64,000 nt of DNA. Origin: Bacteroidia bacterium. GTDB taxonomy: Bacteria; Bacteroidota; Bacteroidia; Palsa-965. Shown one piece after another: positions 19,213 through 28,245 of the stretch. Positions within the stretch are counted from its first letter, which is position 1. Each line of letters begins with the position of its first letter. The DNA is taken from contig JALONL010000004.1 of NCBI GenBank assembly GCA_025454955.1, positions 118,193 to 182,192 of the forward strand, written 5' to 3'. The position numbers and the translations under genes were made by a program. Below the pieces are notes generated by a model. It had not been told where the DNA came from, searched no databases, and saw only the letters and a program-made list of their open reading frames with translations.

Positions 19213-20910
19213 ATGAAACATTTCTTCGTTTTGCTGTTTGTATTAGCCGCATGTTCTTCGCGCGCACAACAATCGGTTTCGCCGCTCAATTTTGAATGGA
19301 TGCAGGAAACCGAAGCAGAAATGGTAAGAAATCGTGGCCTGCCCATTCCCTCCGCACTAAGACCTTTCATTCACGACCCGCAACTGCAAAGCATTATTGC
19401 CGCCGATTCATCGGTTATGCTGGTAATGCCGGTACATACCAGCATGAAACCGTGGATTGAAAACGGGCTGCCGGTGCGTAAAACCATTACCCTGAACAAT
19501 GCCCACCAGAAGCAGGCAGCCAATGGCCCCGGCTTTGGCAACTGGCTCAAACGCTGGCATTATCAAAGCAGCCTGTTACAGGTGGAACGCCCTTCGAAAG
19601 ACGGCGAACCTTTTTTCAACCTGTATATCGACCCGCTTTTCAATTTGCAGGCGGGCAGTGCCACAGACAGCGCAGGCAGCGGCACATTCTGGATAAACAC
19701 CCGCGGCGTAACGGCCCGCGGCGATATTGGCCGGCGTGTATCGTTCGAAACCTCGTTTCTGGAAAACCAGGCCATGATGCCGGAGTTTATTGATGCCTAC
19801 GCCCGCAAAACACTGGTTATTCCGGGCCAGGGCCGCTGGAAAACATTCGACACTACCGGCTTCGACTATTCCATGGCCTCGGGCTATGTGTCGGTGGCGG
19901 CTGCCAAATGGCTGAACATTCAGGCCGGGCACGGGAAGCATTTTGTGGGCGACGGCTATCGTTCGCTACTGCTGTCGGACAATAGTTTTAATTACCCGTT
20001 TGCCCGCATCACGGCGCAGTTTGGTAAACAGAGGCAGTTTCAGTTTACGAGCCTGTATGCCGTGCTTACCAATTTGCAAAGCGTATCGCCGGTGCCGCCG
20101 GGAATTGAGCGGTTGTTTCAGAAAAAGCCGGCATCGTTTCAAATGCTGAGCTGGCGGCCTGCACGTATTTTAGAGCTCGGCTTCTTTCAGGGCGTAATGT
20201 GGAATGCGGCCGACTCGGCAAACCGGGTAAACACCGGCTTTTTGTTCTGGAACCCGCTGCCCGGCATTGGCCCGGCCGCCGAGGGCATGAACAGCACCCG
20301 CAATTATATGCTGGGGCTGAACCTGCGGGTGGATATATTGAAAACAGCCTCTCTATACGGCCAGTTTATGCTCGATAACCTGGGCAACAACAGTATAACA
20401 AAGAAAATGGGCTGGCAGGCGGGGCTTAAATCGTTCAATACATTTACCATTAAACACCTTTACATACAGGCCGAGTACAACCGCGTAATGCCCTATACAT
20501 ACGCCACTACCGATGCCGCCCAATCGTGGACACACTACGGCCAGCCGCTGGCACACCCGCTGGGCGCAGGTTTCAGCGAATTTACCGGGAGCCTGCAATA
20601 CAAAATCGGCGATTTCTTTGTGCATGTCCGCGCCACCTCGGCCACCATAGAAGCAAACACAAACGGCCAGAACTTTGGCCAATGGCCTTTCCTGAGCGAC
20701 AACACCGCCACCACCTTATTGCCCTCTGCCACACGCCTCAACTATATCGATGCCCGCATTGGCTGGATGATAAGCTACGCCAGCAACCTCAACGTAAGTG
20801 CCGGACTCACGGCCCGCAATGTAACGAGCAACTCCACCAACAATGCGCAAACCCTTTTCAGCGTGGCGCTGAGAACTTCGCTCAGCAACATTTACTACGA
20901 TTTCTTCTAA
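19213..20910 (+). CDS. Outer-membrane beta-barrel protein, Wzi/RemB-like
   Basis: About 565 residues from ATG 19213, where a signal peptide with CSSRAQQ begins; an upstream GTG at 19150 would add a non-signal leader. The protein contains LNIQAGHGKHFVGDGYRSLL and alternating beta strands ending in an aromatic residue (…NIYYDFF), as in outer-membrane barrels. The GKHF-x-G-[DE]GYRSL-x-LSD motif is shared with the gene at 22245. Such proteins are annotated as capsule-assembly Wzi-like or gliding-motility RemB-like. The setting beside a WecA-like enzyme favours a role in surface glycan attachment, but I cannot decide between the two names. Confidence 0.72.
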   Translation: MKHFFVLLFVLAACSSRAQQSVSPLNFEWMQETEAEMVRNRGLPIPSALRPFIHDPQLQSIIAADSSVMLVMPVHTSMKPWIENGLPVRKTITLNNAHQKQAANGPGFGNWLKRWHYQSSLLQVERPSKDGEPFFNLYIDPLFNLQAGSATDSAGSGTFWINTRGVTARGDIGRRVSFETSFLENQAMMPEFIDAYARKTLVIPGQGRWKTFDTTGFDYSMASGYVSVAAAKWLNIQAGHGKHFVGDGYRSLLLSDNSFNYPFARITAQFGKQRQFQFTSLYAVLTNLQSVSPVPPGIERLFQKKPASFQMLSWRPARILELGFFQGVMWNAADSANRVNTGFLFWNPLPGIGPAAEGMNSTRNYMLGLNLRVDILKTASLYGQFMLDNLGNNSITKKMGWQAGLKSFNTFTIKHLYIQAEYNRVMPYTYATTDAAQSWTHYGQPLAHPLGAGFSEFTGSLQYKIGDFFVHVRATSATIEANTNGQNFGQWPFLSDNTATTLLPSATRLNYIDARIGWMISYASNLNVSAGLTARNVTSNSTNNAQTLFSVALRTSLSNIYYDFF

Positions 20911-21026
20911 ATCCGAAGCACCTAATTGCTTTCAGGTATTTCGAAACCACTGCCGGGGCAATGTTAAATGAAGGTTTTCATTAATCCATCCAACGGTAAT
21001 TCCTCCCCGTCGAACGAAAAAAGAGC

Positions 21027-21054
21027 TTGGTCGCCATAAAGAATTTTACCTTTG
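21027..21054 (+). promoter_or_regulatory. Promoter of the WecA-like gene
   Basis: TTG (21027-21029), 17 bp, TACCTTTG (21047-21054). The transcript would start near 21061, leaving a leader of about 54 nt before the ATG at 21115. Confidence 0.55.
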
Positions 21055-21114
21055 CTCAAAACCTGTTCATAAGTTACCACGTATAAGCAACACCAAACGC
21101 TGCCACACCAAGCT

Positions 21115-22245
21115 ATGGAGCACCTGATACTCGCGTTTTTAACTGCATTTTTTGTTGTGTTGCTGGTTACGCCCTCACTTATTAAAGTGGCGTTCCTTAA
21201 ACGTCTGTTCGACGAGCCCGGCGAAGCCCGCAAGCTGCACAAGCGTGTGGTGCCTACCATTGGCGGCATTATTATTTTTGCGGCCACGGTGTTTGCCGTA
21301 TCGCTGTGGTTTCCCAACGGCATCAGCCAGTACGAAGGCCTCATTCGCGGGGTGAAAGATTTTCAGTACATCGTGGCCACGCTGCTCATGCTGTTTTTTG
21401 TGGGTATCAAGGATGATATTGTGGGAACGGCCCCCATTAAAAAACTGGCGGCACATATTATAGTAGGAATGATTCTGGTGCTCATGGCCGAAATACGCAT
21501 ACGCAGTTTGCACGGTCTGTTTGGTATTTACGACATTCCGCTCTGGGCCAGCATTTTCCTTTCGCTCTTTACCTACATTGTGGTAGTAAACGCCTTTAAC
21601 CTTATCGACGGGGTTGACGGGCTGGCTTCGGGTGTGGGCCTCATTGCTGCGCTGGCATTCGGCACCCTGTTTATGCTGGGCGGCGATCTGGTAATGGCGC
21701 TGTTGGCCTTTTCGCTGGCCGGTTCGCTGGCGGCATTTCTGTTTTTCAATTTCTCGCCCGCCAAAATTTTCATGGGCGATTCCGGCTCGCTCAGCATCGG
21801 GTTAATTATGAGCATTCTGGCCATAAAATTGGTGGAGTTTACGCCACAGGAAGGCAGTCCGCTGCTCATTAAAGAACTTGTTTCGCCCGTATCGGTGCTG
21901 GCCATTCTGGTGTATCCGCTTACCGATACTTTGCGCATTTTCATTTACCGCGCCATTAAAGGAGTATCGCCTTTCTCGGCCGACCGCAACCACCTCCATC
22001 ACCTGCTCATCGACAGTGGTTTCAGCCACAAGAAAACGGTAATAAGCATTTACAGTGCCAGTCTCGCGGTAATGGGAGTGGCCTACGGCACACGTTTATT
22101 GGACGAAACCACCGCATTTCTGATTACCGGTGGTGTGGGCATTCTGCTCATGCTGGCACCTGTATTTATCAAGCGGCAGCACAACAAAAAGCAGGCACAG
22201 TTGCAGCCCAAAACCCGACAGCTCACATCAGTTGAAGCCGCCTGA
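21115..22245 (+). CDS. WecA/MraY-family polyprenyl-phosphate sugar-1-phosphate transferase
   Basis: A 376-residue membrane enzyme with about eleven helices. It carries all family motifs: the KDDIVG loop near residue 103, NAFNLIDGVDGLASG near 160, FFNFSPAKIFMGDSGSLSIG near 215, and the HLHHLL histidine motif near 300. These enzymes move GlcNAc-1-phosphate or a related sugar onto undecaprenyl phosphate to start O-antigen or capsule synthesis. The long NLIDGVDGLA loop and HLHH motif fit the WecA branch rather than MraY. The next gene starts in its stop codon (1-bp overlap), and both neighbours are barrel proteins. Confidence 0.92.
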   Translation: MEHLILAFLTAFFVVLLVTPSLIKVAFLKRLFDEPGEARKLHKRVVPTIGGIIIFAATVFAVSLWFPNGISQYEGLIRGVKDFQYIVATLLMLFFVGIKDDIVGTAPIKKLAAHIIVGMILVLMAEIRIRSLHGLFGIYDIPLWASIFLSLFTYIVVVNAFNLIDGVDGLASGVGLIAALAFGTLFMLGGDLVMALLAFSLAGSLAAFLFFNFSPAKIFMGDSGSLSIGLIMSILAIKLVEFTPQEGSPLLIKELVSPVSVLAILVYPLTDTLRIFIYRAIKGVSPFSADRNHLHHLLIDSGFSHKKTVISIYSASLAVMGVAYGTRLLDETTAFLITGGVGILLMLAPVFIKRQHNKKQAQLQPKTRQLTSVEAA

Positions 22246-23837
22246 TGATAAAACTTTACTCTCCCCGAACCCTTTTTTTGGTAATTCTTTTTTCGGCACT
22301 GGCACACACACTGCCGGCGCAGCTTAATTATGGTCTTTCATCGAAAGACTATCCCACGAGCAGCGATTATATGAACCACATAACCGGCGAACATGCGGTG
22401 GTTCGCAGCCTTCCCGGTGCGCTTTACGATAGTGTGGGCATTCTCACCACCACTACGGCAAGGATACCCCGTTCGCGGCGATATACTTTTTCCAACTACT
22501 ATTCCAGCATGGAAGGGCTTGCCAACGGCGGCAATTCGGCCTTCCTGGTGCGGCCTGTTTACCAGTTGCAGGCCGGGTTTGATGCCGGGGCTGGCGAAGC
22601 CATTTACGAATCGGCGCTGGGCTTTGAACTGAGTTTTGATGTAAAAAAGAAATTCGGCGGCGAACTCCGTGCCGCTTCCGGCCTGGCCACTGTGCCCGAT
22701 TATGTGGACAGCCAGATTGTACGTACACAACGCATGCCCGGCTGGGGCGATTTTGCCTACGGCGATTCCACGGGAGTATATAGCTGGCAGCACGTTTCGG
22801 GCTACATAAGCTGGAAACCCAACAAAATATTCAACCTCCAGGCCGGGCGCGATAAGCATTTCTGGGGCGAGGGCTACCGATCGCTATGGCTTTCGGATGT
22901 GAGCGGGCCTATGCCCTATTTGCAGCAGTCAACCAAAATATGGAAGCTGCAATACACCAGCCTGTTTGCCGCGCTAAGCCATCCGGGCGGAGTAACCGGG
23001 CGCGATATCCGCACGGCTTATTCCTCGTTTCACCTCATCAGCTACAACGCCACGCGCTGGCTTAACCTGCAGGTGTTTGAGTCGATAGTGTGGCAGGGCA
23101 CAGACAATACCCGTTTCCGCGGCTTTGATGTAAACTACCTCAATCCGCTGGTGTTTTACCGTCCGGTTGAATACAGCCTCGGTTCGAGCGACAATGCCAT
23201 GCTGGGCTTTGGCTTTGGTGTGCGCATAAACTCCAACAACCGCATTTATGGCCAGCTTATTCTCGACGAGTTTTTCCTGCGCGAAATACGTGCCCGCCGC
23301 GGCTGGTGGGCCAACAAACAGGGGCTACAGTTGGGTTATAAATCATTCAACCTGTTTCGTGTAGTGGGCCTTACGCTTCAGGGCGAGGTAAATATTGTTC
23401 GCCCCTATACCTACGCCCACGGCAGTCCGCAGCAAAGCTATACGCATGGCGGTTTGCCGCTGGCACACATTCTGGGAGCCAACTTCACCGAAGGCATTGG
23501 CATTCTTGCCTGGGACAAGAGCCGTTATTTCCTGAGCGGAAAGCTCATGGTGGCCGAATACGGGCAGGACAGTGCGGGAATAAATTTTGGCGGTAATCCG
23601 TTGCTTTCGTATTCGGTTCGTCCGCGCGAGTTTGGCAACTTTATTGGTCAGGGAATTACCACCCGTCTCATTCAGGCCGAATTTAAGGCCGGGTGGAAAT
23701 TGAGGCTGGCGTTCCCGGTTGTTTTTGAGCTCACGGCTGGCATTCGTCGCCAAACATCTGCCTCACAGGCATTTAACAGCGCCTGGGTATTGGCCGGGCT
23801 TAAACTCACCCCGTGGCGTTCGTACCGCGATTTCTGA
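22245..23837 (+). CDS. Outer-membrane beta-barrel protein, Wzi/RemB-like (second copy)
   Basis: A 530-residue protein with signal peptide (…HTLPAQLNYG). FNLQAGRDKHFWGEGYRSLW is the same motif as in the gene at 19213. The C-terminus ends in an alternating beta strand, LKLTPWRSYRDF, as expected for outer-membrane barrels. It is translationally coupled to the WecA-like gene. Two divergent paralogues flanking a glycan-initiating enzyme suggest export or anchoring of the product at the surface; RemB-like motility proteins are the alternative. Confidence 0.72.
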   Translation: MIKLYSPRTLFLVILFSALAHTLPAQLNYGLSSKDYPTSSDYMNHITGEHAVVRSLPGALYDSVGILTTTTARIPRSRRYTFSNYYSSMEGLANGGNSAFLVRPVYQLQAGFDAGAGEAIYESALGFELSFDVKKKFGGELRAASGLATVPDYVDSQIVRTQRMPGWGDFAYGDSTGVYSWQHVSGYISWKPNKIFNLQAGRDKHFWGEGYRSLWLSDVSGPMPYLQQSTKIWKLQYTSLFAALSHPGGVTGRDIRTAYSSFHLISYNATRWLNLQVFESIVWQGTDNTRFRGFDVNYLNPLVFYRPVEYSLGSSDNAMLGFGFGVRINSNNRIYGQLILDEFFLREIRARRGWWANKQGLQLGYKSFNLFRVVGLTLQGEVNIVRPYTYAHGSPQQSYTHGGLPLAHILGANFTEGIGILAWDKSRYFLSGKLMVAEYGQDSAGINFGGNPLLSYSVRPREFGNFIGQGITTRLIQAEFKAGWKLRLAFPVVFELTAGIRRQTSASQAFNSAWVLAGLKLTPWRSYRDF

Positions 23838-23908
23838 GGTTAAGCCAATTTAATTTAGAAGAGGTCTAAATTCTTCCTCCAAACGAAACAACAAGGCCCG
23901 GCAGTTGC

Positions 23909-23916
23909 TACATTTG
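23909..23916 (+). promoter_or_regulatory. -7 box ahead of ctaB / oxidase assembly operon
   Basis: TACATTTG matches the -7 consensus; no good -33 TTTG is visible. If used, transcription starts near 23923, which places the ctaB start codon downstream of the first open codon of the frame. Confidence 0.4.
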
Positions 23917-23925
23917 CAAAGTTTT

Positions 23926-24873
23926 TTGCACCTGGAGAAATTGCAAACCAAAGCACAAAGCATCGAAGAACCGGCCCGCGCTGTGAGTAAGTTCAGCGAT
24001 TACGCACAATTCATGAAATTCCGGCTGGCCTCGCTGGTCGTATTTTCGGCTGTAATCGGCTACTTCATGGGCATACGCGAGTTTTCACGCAGTGCCGACT
24101 GGGTGGAAATTATCATGCTCATTCTGGGCGGCTTTCTGGTAACGGGTTCTTCCAACGGATTTAATCAGATTATCGAGCGCGAAACCGACAAGCTCATGAC
24201 GCGCACGGCCAACCGCCCCATTCCCACCGGCCGCATGTCGGTGACCGAAGGAATGATAGCCGCTTCAATTACCGGTGCTGCGGGCATTTTTCTGCTTTGG
24301 TATTACCTCAATCCGCTCAGCGGGCTGCTTTCGGCCATTTCGCTGTTGCTTTACGTGGTGCTTTACACGCCCATGAAACGCGTATCGCCGCTGGCGGTGT
24401 TTGTGGGTGCGTTTCCGGGAGCCATACCGGCCATGCTGGGCTGGGTAGCTGCCGATCCGGGTTTTGGAAGCATTGGCGTAACCGCACTCATTCTCTTTGC
24501 CGTGCAGTTTGTATGGCAGTTTCCGCACTTCTGGGCCATTGCCTGGGTGGCCGATGATGATTACCGTAAAGCCGGTTTCCGTTTGCTTCCCTCGGCCGGC
24601 GGCCGCGATAAAAGCACCGCATTTCAGATTCTGGTGTACACGCTGTTTCTTATGCCCCTGAGCGTAATGCCCCTGGTGCTGCCCATTTACAGCGATTCGA
24701 AATTAATTTCTACCGGAACCATCGGCGTACTCATTGCCGTGATAAGTGGAGTATTCTTTGCCGCACAGGCATTTAAACTCTACCGCACACTCGATACCAA
24801 AGATGCTTCACGGGTAATGTTTGGCTCGTTTATATACCTGCCGGTGGTGCAACTTGCGCTGCTGTTTGGCTAA
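23926..24873 (+). CDS. ctaB: Protoheme IX farnesyltransferase (heme O synthase)
   Basis: A roughly 315-residue UbiA-family membrane enzyme that attaches a farnesyl group to heme B to give heme O for heme-copper oxidases. The prenyl-diphosphate motif is SNGFNQIIERETDKLMTRT with NRPIPTG, and the second conserved loop is YTPMKRVSPLAVFVG with AIPAMLGW. The start is uncertain. There is no upstream ATG before residue M at 24013, which would cut into the conserved first helix, so a TTG at 23926 or 23941 (the latter preceded by GGAGAAA) is likely. It leads a cytochrome oxidase block. Confidence 0.92.
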   Translation: MHLEKLQTKAQSIEEPARAVSKFSDYAQFMKFRLASLVVFSAVIGYFMGIREFSRSADWVEIIMLILGGFLVTGSSNGFNQIIERETDKLMTRTANRPIPTGRMSVTEGMIAASITGAAGIFLLWYYLNPLSGLLSAISLLLYVVLYTPMKRVSPLAVFVGAFPGAIPAMLGWVAADPGFGSIGVTALILFAVQFVWQFPHFWAIAWVADDDYRKAGFRLLPSAGGRDKSTAFQILVYTLFLMPLSVMPLVLPIYSDSKLISTGTIGVLIAVISGVFFAAQAFKLYRTLDTKDASRVMFGSFIYLPVVQLALLFG

Positions 24874-24885
24874 CACAATACAGAT

Positions 24886-25482
24886 ATGGAGGGAACAATA
24901 GAATTGAGGAACGAAGAAAAGCAACGGCTGCAAAAAGGGCAGCGCGGCTTGCTTGGCTTGGGCATATTCAGTATTGTAATGCTTTTTGCCGGACTCACGA
25001 GCGCCTACGTGGTACGCCGCGATGGCGGCGAGTGGTACAGTCTCATTATGCCCGATATTTTTAAGGTGAGCACCGCCATTATTCTTTTCAGCAGCCTCAC
25101 CATAAACTTTGCACTCTGGGCCTTTAAAAAGAACAAAAAGCAACTGGGCGTTATACTGATGTCAGTAACCCTGCTGCTGGGCATGGGTTTCTGCTTCACC
25201 CAGGTTTTGGGCTGGGAAGAACTTACCCGTAACGGAATTTTCTTTGTTTCGCCCGATAAGCAGCCTGCACTTATTTCAGGTTCGTTCCTTTACCTGTTTA
25301 CCGGCCTTCACCTGCTTCACCTGGCAGGAGGGTTTATCGCACTGATTATCACCACCATAAAAAGCGCCATGGGCGCATACAATTCGTCAAATACCCACGG
25401 AGTACAACTTTGTTCCACTTACTGGCATTTCCTTGACGGTTTGTGGATCTATTTATTCCTGTTTTTGACATTTTTTAAGTAA
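24886..25482 (+). CDS. Cytochrome c oxidase subunit III, short form
   Basis: A 198-residue heme-copper oxidase subunit III with five helices. Conserved features are FAGLTSAYVVRRDGGEW, the glutamate-containing helix ahead of FYLFTGLHLLHLAGG, and THGVQLCSTYWHFLDGLWIYLF at the C-terminus. It starts 12 bp after ctaB. In Bacteroidota this short subunit III is normally followed by a longer one, as here. Subunits I and II are not in the window. Confidence 0.9.
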   Translation: MEGTIELRNEEKQRLQKGQRGLLGLGIFSIVMLFAGLTSAYVVRRDGGEWYSLIMPDIFKVSTAIILFSSLTINFALWAFKKNKKQLGVILMSVTLLLGMGFCFTQVLGWEELTRNGIFFVSPDKQPALISGSFLYLFTGLHLLHLAGGFIALIITTIKSAMGAYNSSNTHGVQLCSTYWHFLDGLWIYLFLFLTFFK

Positions 25483-25525
25483 ACTTGCAACCGCATAATT
25501 TCAACCACTAATACCCACATTCACT

Positions 25526-26380
25526 ATGGCAGGCGCTGCTGCTGATCTGAAACAATACCAACACTGGGACGGAGGCGGGGTATCTCCCCTCCGCGCGAGC
25601 TACGGTAAACTCTTCATGTGGTTTTTCCTCATCTCCGATGCGCTCACTTTCTCAGGCTTCCTTTGTGCGTACGGTTTTAACCGCTACAAATTCTTTGGCG
25701 AGTGGCCCGTGCCCGGCGATGTGTTTCACCACTTCCCGTTCCTGCATGGTGTGCACCTCCCGCTGATGTATGTGGGTTTAATGACCTTCATCCTCATCAT
25801 GAGTTCGGTAACTATGGTACTTGCCGTAGAAGCCGGCCACCGCAACAACAAGCGCCAGGTACTTATCTGGATGGCGGCTACCATTGTGGGTGGTTTCATG
25901 TTTGTAGGCTCACAGGCCTGGGAATGGTACAACTTCATTAAAGGTTCCGATCATGGTGCGGTGCTGTACAATCAGGAGATCTACACCTATCCGGTCGATC
26001 ATACCACCCATCAGCCTGATACACTTCGTTTGAAACTTCATGGTGCCGTTATCAGCGATGCGCAGTATGCGAATATTAAAGACGCCATGTATCCTAAGGA
26101 GAAAGACAAGGCGCCAACGGCTGAAAAATTCTTCGGTGCCAACCTGCAGCACAACGAATACGGGCATACTCTTTTTGCCGACTTCTTCTTCTTCATTACC
26201 GGTTTCCACGGTTTCCACGTATTTTCCGGTGTAATGATTAACCTGGTTATTTTCATCATGGCCCTGCAGGGTGTAATGCACCGCCGCGGCCATTACGAAA
26301 TGGTGGAAAAAGTAGGTCTCTACTGGCACTTTGTAGATTTGGTGTGGGTATTCGTATTCACCTTCTTCTACCTGCTCTAA
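25526..26380 (+). CDS. Cytochrome c oxidase subunit III, long form
   Basis: A 284-residue subunit III homologue. GGVSPLRASYGKLFMWFFLI is the N-terminus and FFFITGFHGFHVFSGV with GLYWHFVDLVWVFVFTFFYL the C-terminal helices. Between residues about 145 and 205 it has a hydrophilic insert with many acidic and histidine residues, exposed between two helices. This two-subunit-III arrangement is typical of Bacteroidota aa3-type oxidases. It is followed by subunit IV after 47 bp. Confidence 0.92.
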   Translation: MAGAAADLKQYQHWDGGGVSPLRASYGKLFMWFFLISDALTFSGFLCAYGFNRYKFFGEWPVPGDVFHHFPFLHGVHLPLMYVGLMTFILIMSSVTMVLAVEAGHRNNKRQVLIWMAATIVGGFMFVGSQAWEWYNFIKGSDHGAVLYNQEIYTYPVDHTTHQPDTLRLKLHGAVISDAQYANIKDAMYPKEKDKAPTAEKFFGANLQHNEYGHTLFADFFFFITGFHGFHVFSGVMINLVIFIMALQGVMHRRGHYEMVEKVGLYWHFVDLVWVFVFTFFYLL

Positions 26381-26427
26381 TAACCGGCATTTATCGAACA
26401 ACGAAATAACCGCATAATACAACGGAT

Positions 26428-26862
26428 ATGGAATTCAACGATTATCAGGCACCTTACGAAACCCTCGCTCATCACGACGAAGCCACGGGTAAGAAAGCAC
26501 GCCGCAGACTCTGGAATGTATTCTGGCTGCTGCTTGCAGTTACCATTGTAGAGGTTTTAATTGGTTTATACGCCCAGGAAATGCTCGGGCCGCTGATGCT
26601 TAAAATCATCTTCATTGGCCTTACCGTGGTAAAAGCCGCTTACATTGTAATGGTGTTTATGCACCTTGGCGACGAGGCAAAGTGGACGAAATGGGTAATA
26701 CTTGTACCTTTCATCTTCTTCATTCTGTATCTCATTGTGATGCTGGTGGCTGGCGAAGGTACTTACTCACAGGACAACCGTCTCGACGGGGGCAGTATCA
26801 AAACCCACGAGCAGCACGCACCGGCTGCACCGGCCAAGCATGAAGGAGGCGAGAAACACTAA
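26428..26862 (+). CDS. Cytochrome c oxidase subunit IV family protein
   Basis: A 144-residue protein with three helices, including KAAYIVMVFMHLGDEAKWT, the signature of the bacterial subunit IV family (prokaryotic CtaF/CyoD-like). The C-terminus is histidine-rich and extra-membrane. The next gene starts 3 bp after its stop. Confidence 0.9.
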   Translation: MEFNDYQAPYETLAHHDEATGKKARRRLWNVFWLLLAVTIVEVLIGLYAQEMLGPLMLKIIFIGLTVVKAAYIVMVFMHLGDEAKWTKWVILVPFIFFILYLIVMLVAGEGTYSQDNRLDGGSIKTHEQHAPAAPAKHEGGEKH

Positions 26863-26865
26863 ACG

Positions 26866-27561
26866 ATGAAAAAAGGACTGATACTTTCCGCAGTTCTCTT
26901 TCTTCCGATAACAATCTATTTGATTTTTTCGCTGGGAGTGCCTAAAGTAAAGCCGGCACCCGTATTTGGTCCACGTACACCCGTTCTGGTAAAAACCAAA
27001 ACCGGCGGCACCAAAACCGACACCAGCTACTATCATCTACCGGCCTTCAGCTTCACAGATGCTGAAGGCCGCTTGCATTCGGGCTCGGAGTTGAGAGGGA
27101 GTTTATATATCGCTGCTTTGGTAGAGCGCGATTCGGCCAGCAAAATATTCCTGTATCTCATTCAGGATCTTAAACTGAATAAAGGCAAGTGGGGCCGTGC
27201 CCGTTTCCTGTTTCTCGAAAAAGGCGACTCGCTGGGGCAGAAACCGGCTGCCGGTTTTGTGCTCGAAAATGGCGGTATACCCTGGGATAGTGTCCAGCTT
27301 GGCGCATTAACTCCTGCCGCATTCGATACGCTGCGCGATAAGCATTTCTTTATTGAAACGCCCGGCCTTGCCAAACAGCCCTGGTTCACGAAAAGCGACT
27401 TTGTGCTTGTAGATCGTGCAGGAAGAATACGCGGCTACTACAACATACGCAGCGCCCCCGAACTCAAACGCCTGCGCGAAGACATTAGCCATGTGACATT
27501 CCACGATGAAGCCCTCGAAACGCTCGAAGGACAGATAATAGAACAGCGACGAAATAAATGA
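26866..27561 (+). CDS. SCO-like membrane-anchored thioredoxin-fold protein lacking copper cysteines
   Basis: A 231-residue protein with an N-terminal anchor (about 4-24) and a thioredoxin-like body (YHLPAFSFTDAEGR, then FVLVDRAGRIRGYYN, the SCO-type C-terminal strand). In true SCO proteins a CxxxC pair follows the first strand; here there is no Cys at all in the mature protein. It is coupled to a canonical SCO gene by a 4-bp overlap. It may be a partner that shapes a SCO heterodimer, or a structural chaperone of the oxidase. Confidence 0.7.
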   Translation: MKKGLILSAVLFLPITIYLIFSLGVPKVKPAPVFGPRTPVLVKTKTGGTKTDTSYYHLPAFSFTDAEGRLHSGSELRGSLYIAALVERDSASKIFLYLIQDLKLNKGKWGRARFLFLEKGDSLGQKPAAGFVLENGGIPWDSVQLGALTPAAFDTLRDKHFFIETPGLAKQPWFTKSDFVLVDRAGRIRGYYNIRSAPELKRLREDISHVTFHDEALETLEGQIIEQRRNK

Positions 27562-28241
27562 AGCACTTTTTTCTCTTTCTGGTGGCAGCATCACTGCTCG
27601 GTTGCGGTGGCAGCGATAAAATCATTCCTGTTGATTCAATTATTGCAGGAGAAGTGGATATGAGCAATACCGGCTTAACGCGGCTCATGAAATATTTCGC
27701 ACAGGATACCACCATTTCGGGTAACGATACCATAGTGAAATACCACACTATTCCACCCGGAAATTTCATCACACAGGACGGTGGCAGTTATACCGCCGAA
27801 GCACAACGGGGCAAGGTGAGTGTAAACAGTTTCTTCTTTTCCACCTGCGAAGGAATTTGCCCCATTGTTTCAAGCGGAATGAGCAAAATTCATAAAGCAT
27901 ACTCAAACAATCCCGATCTGAAACTTGTTTCATACACAGTAGATCCGGAAACAGACAATGTTGCTGCCTTGAAAGCCTACGCAGGACGCTATGGTGCCGA
28001 TGCTCAACAATGGACCTTCCTCACGGGCGAAAAAAAAGCATTGTATGACCAAATCAGAAACGGTTTTCTTTTGCCTGATGTAAAGCCTGGCACCGGGGGC
28101 GAAGAGGATTTCATACACAGCGATCAGATTGTGCTCGTAGATCGCGACCTTATTATCAGGGGATTCTACACCGGCACCGATTCGCTGGCGGTGGACAGTT
28201 TGATCAGAGATATCAAATTATTGCTCGAAGAAAAAAAATAA
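27558..28241 (+). CDS. SCO1/SenC copper chaperone for cytochrome oxidase
   Basis: A 227-residue lipoprotein (lipobox LLGC) of the SCO family, which delivers copper to the CuA site of subunit II or reduces its cysteines. FFFSTCEGICPIVSSGM contains the copper-binding CxxxC, the distal His is in FIHSDQIVLVDRD, and VSYTVDPETD is the family strand. ATG overlaps the stop of the SCO-like gene ahead, and DUF420 follows after 4 bp. Confidence 0.93.
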   Translation: MKHFFLFLVAASLLGCGGSDKIIPVDSIIAGEVDMSNTGLTRLMKYFAQDTTISGNDTIVKYHTIPPGNFITQDGGSYTAEAQRGKVSVNSFFFSTCEGICPIVSSGMSKIHKAYSNNPDLKLVSYTVDPETDNVAALKAYAGRYGADAQQWTFLTGEKKALYDQIRNGFLLPDVKPGTGGEEDFIHSDQIVLVDRDLIIRGFYTGTDSLAVDSLIRDIKLLLEEKK

Positions 28242-28245
28242 GCCC

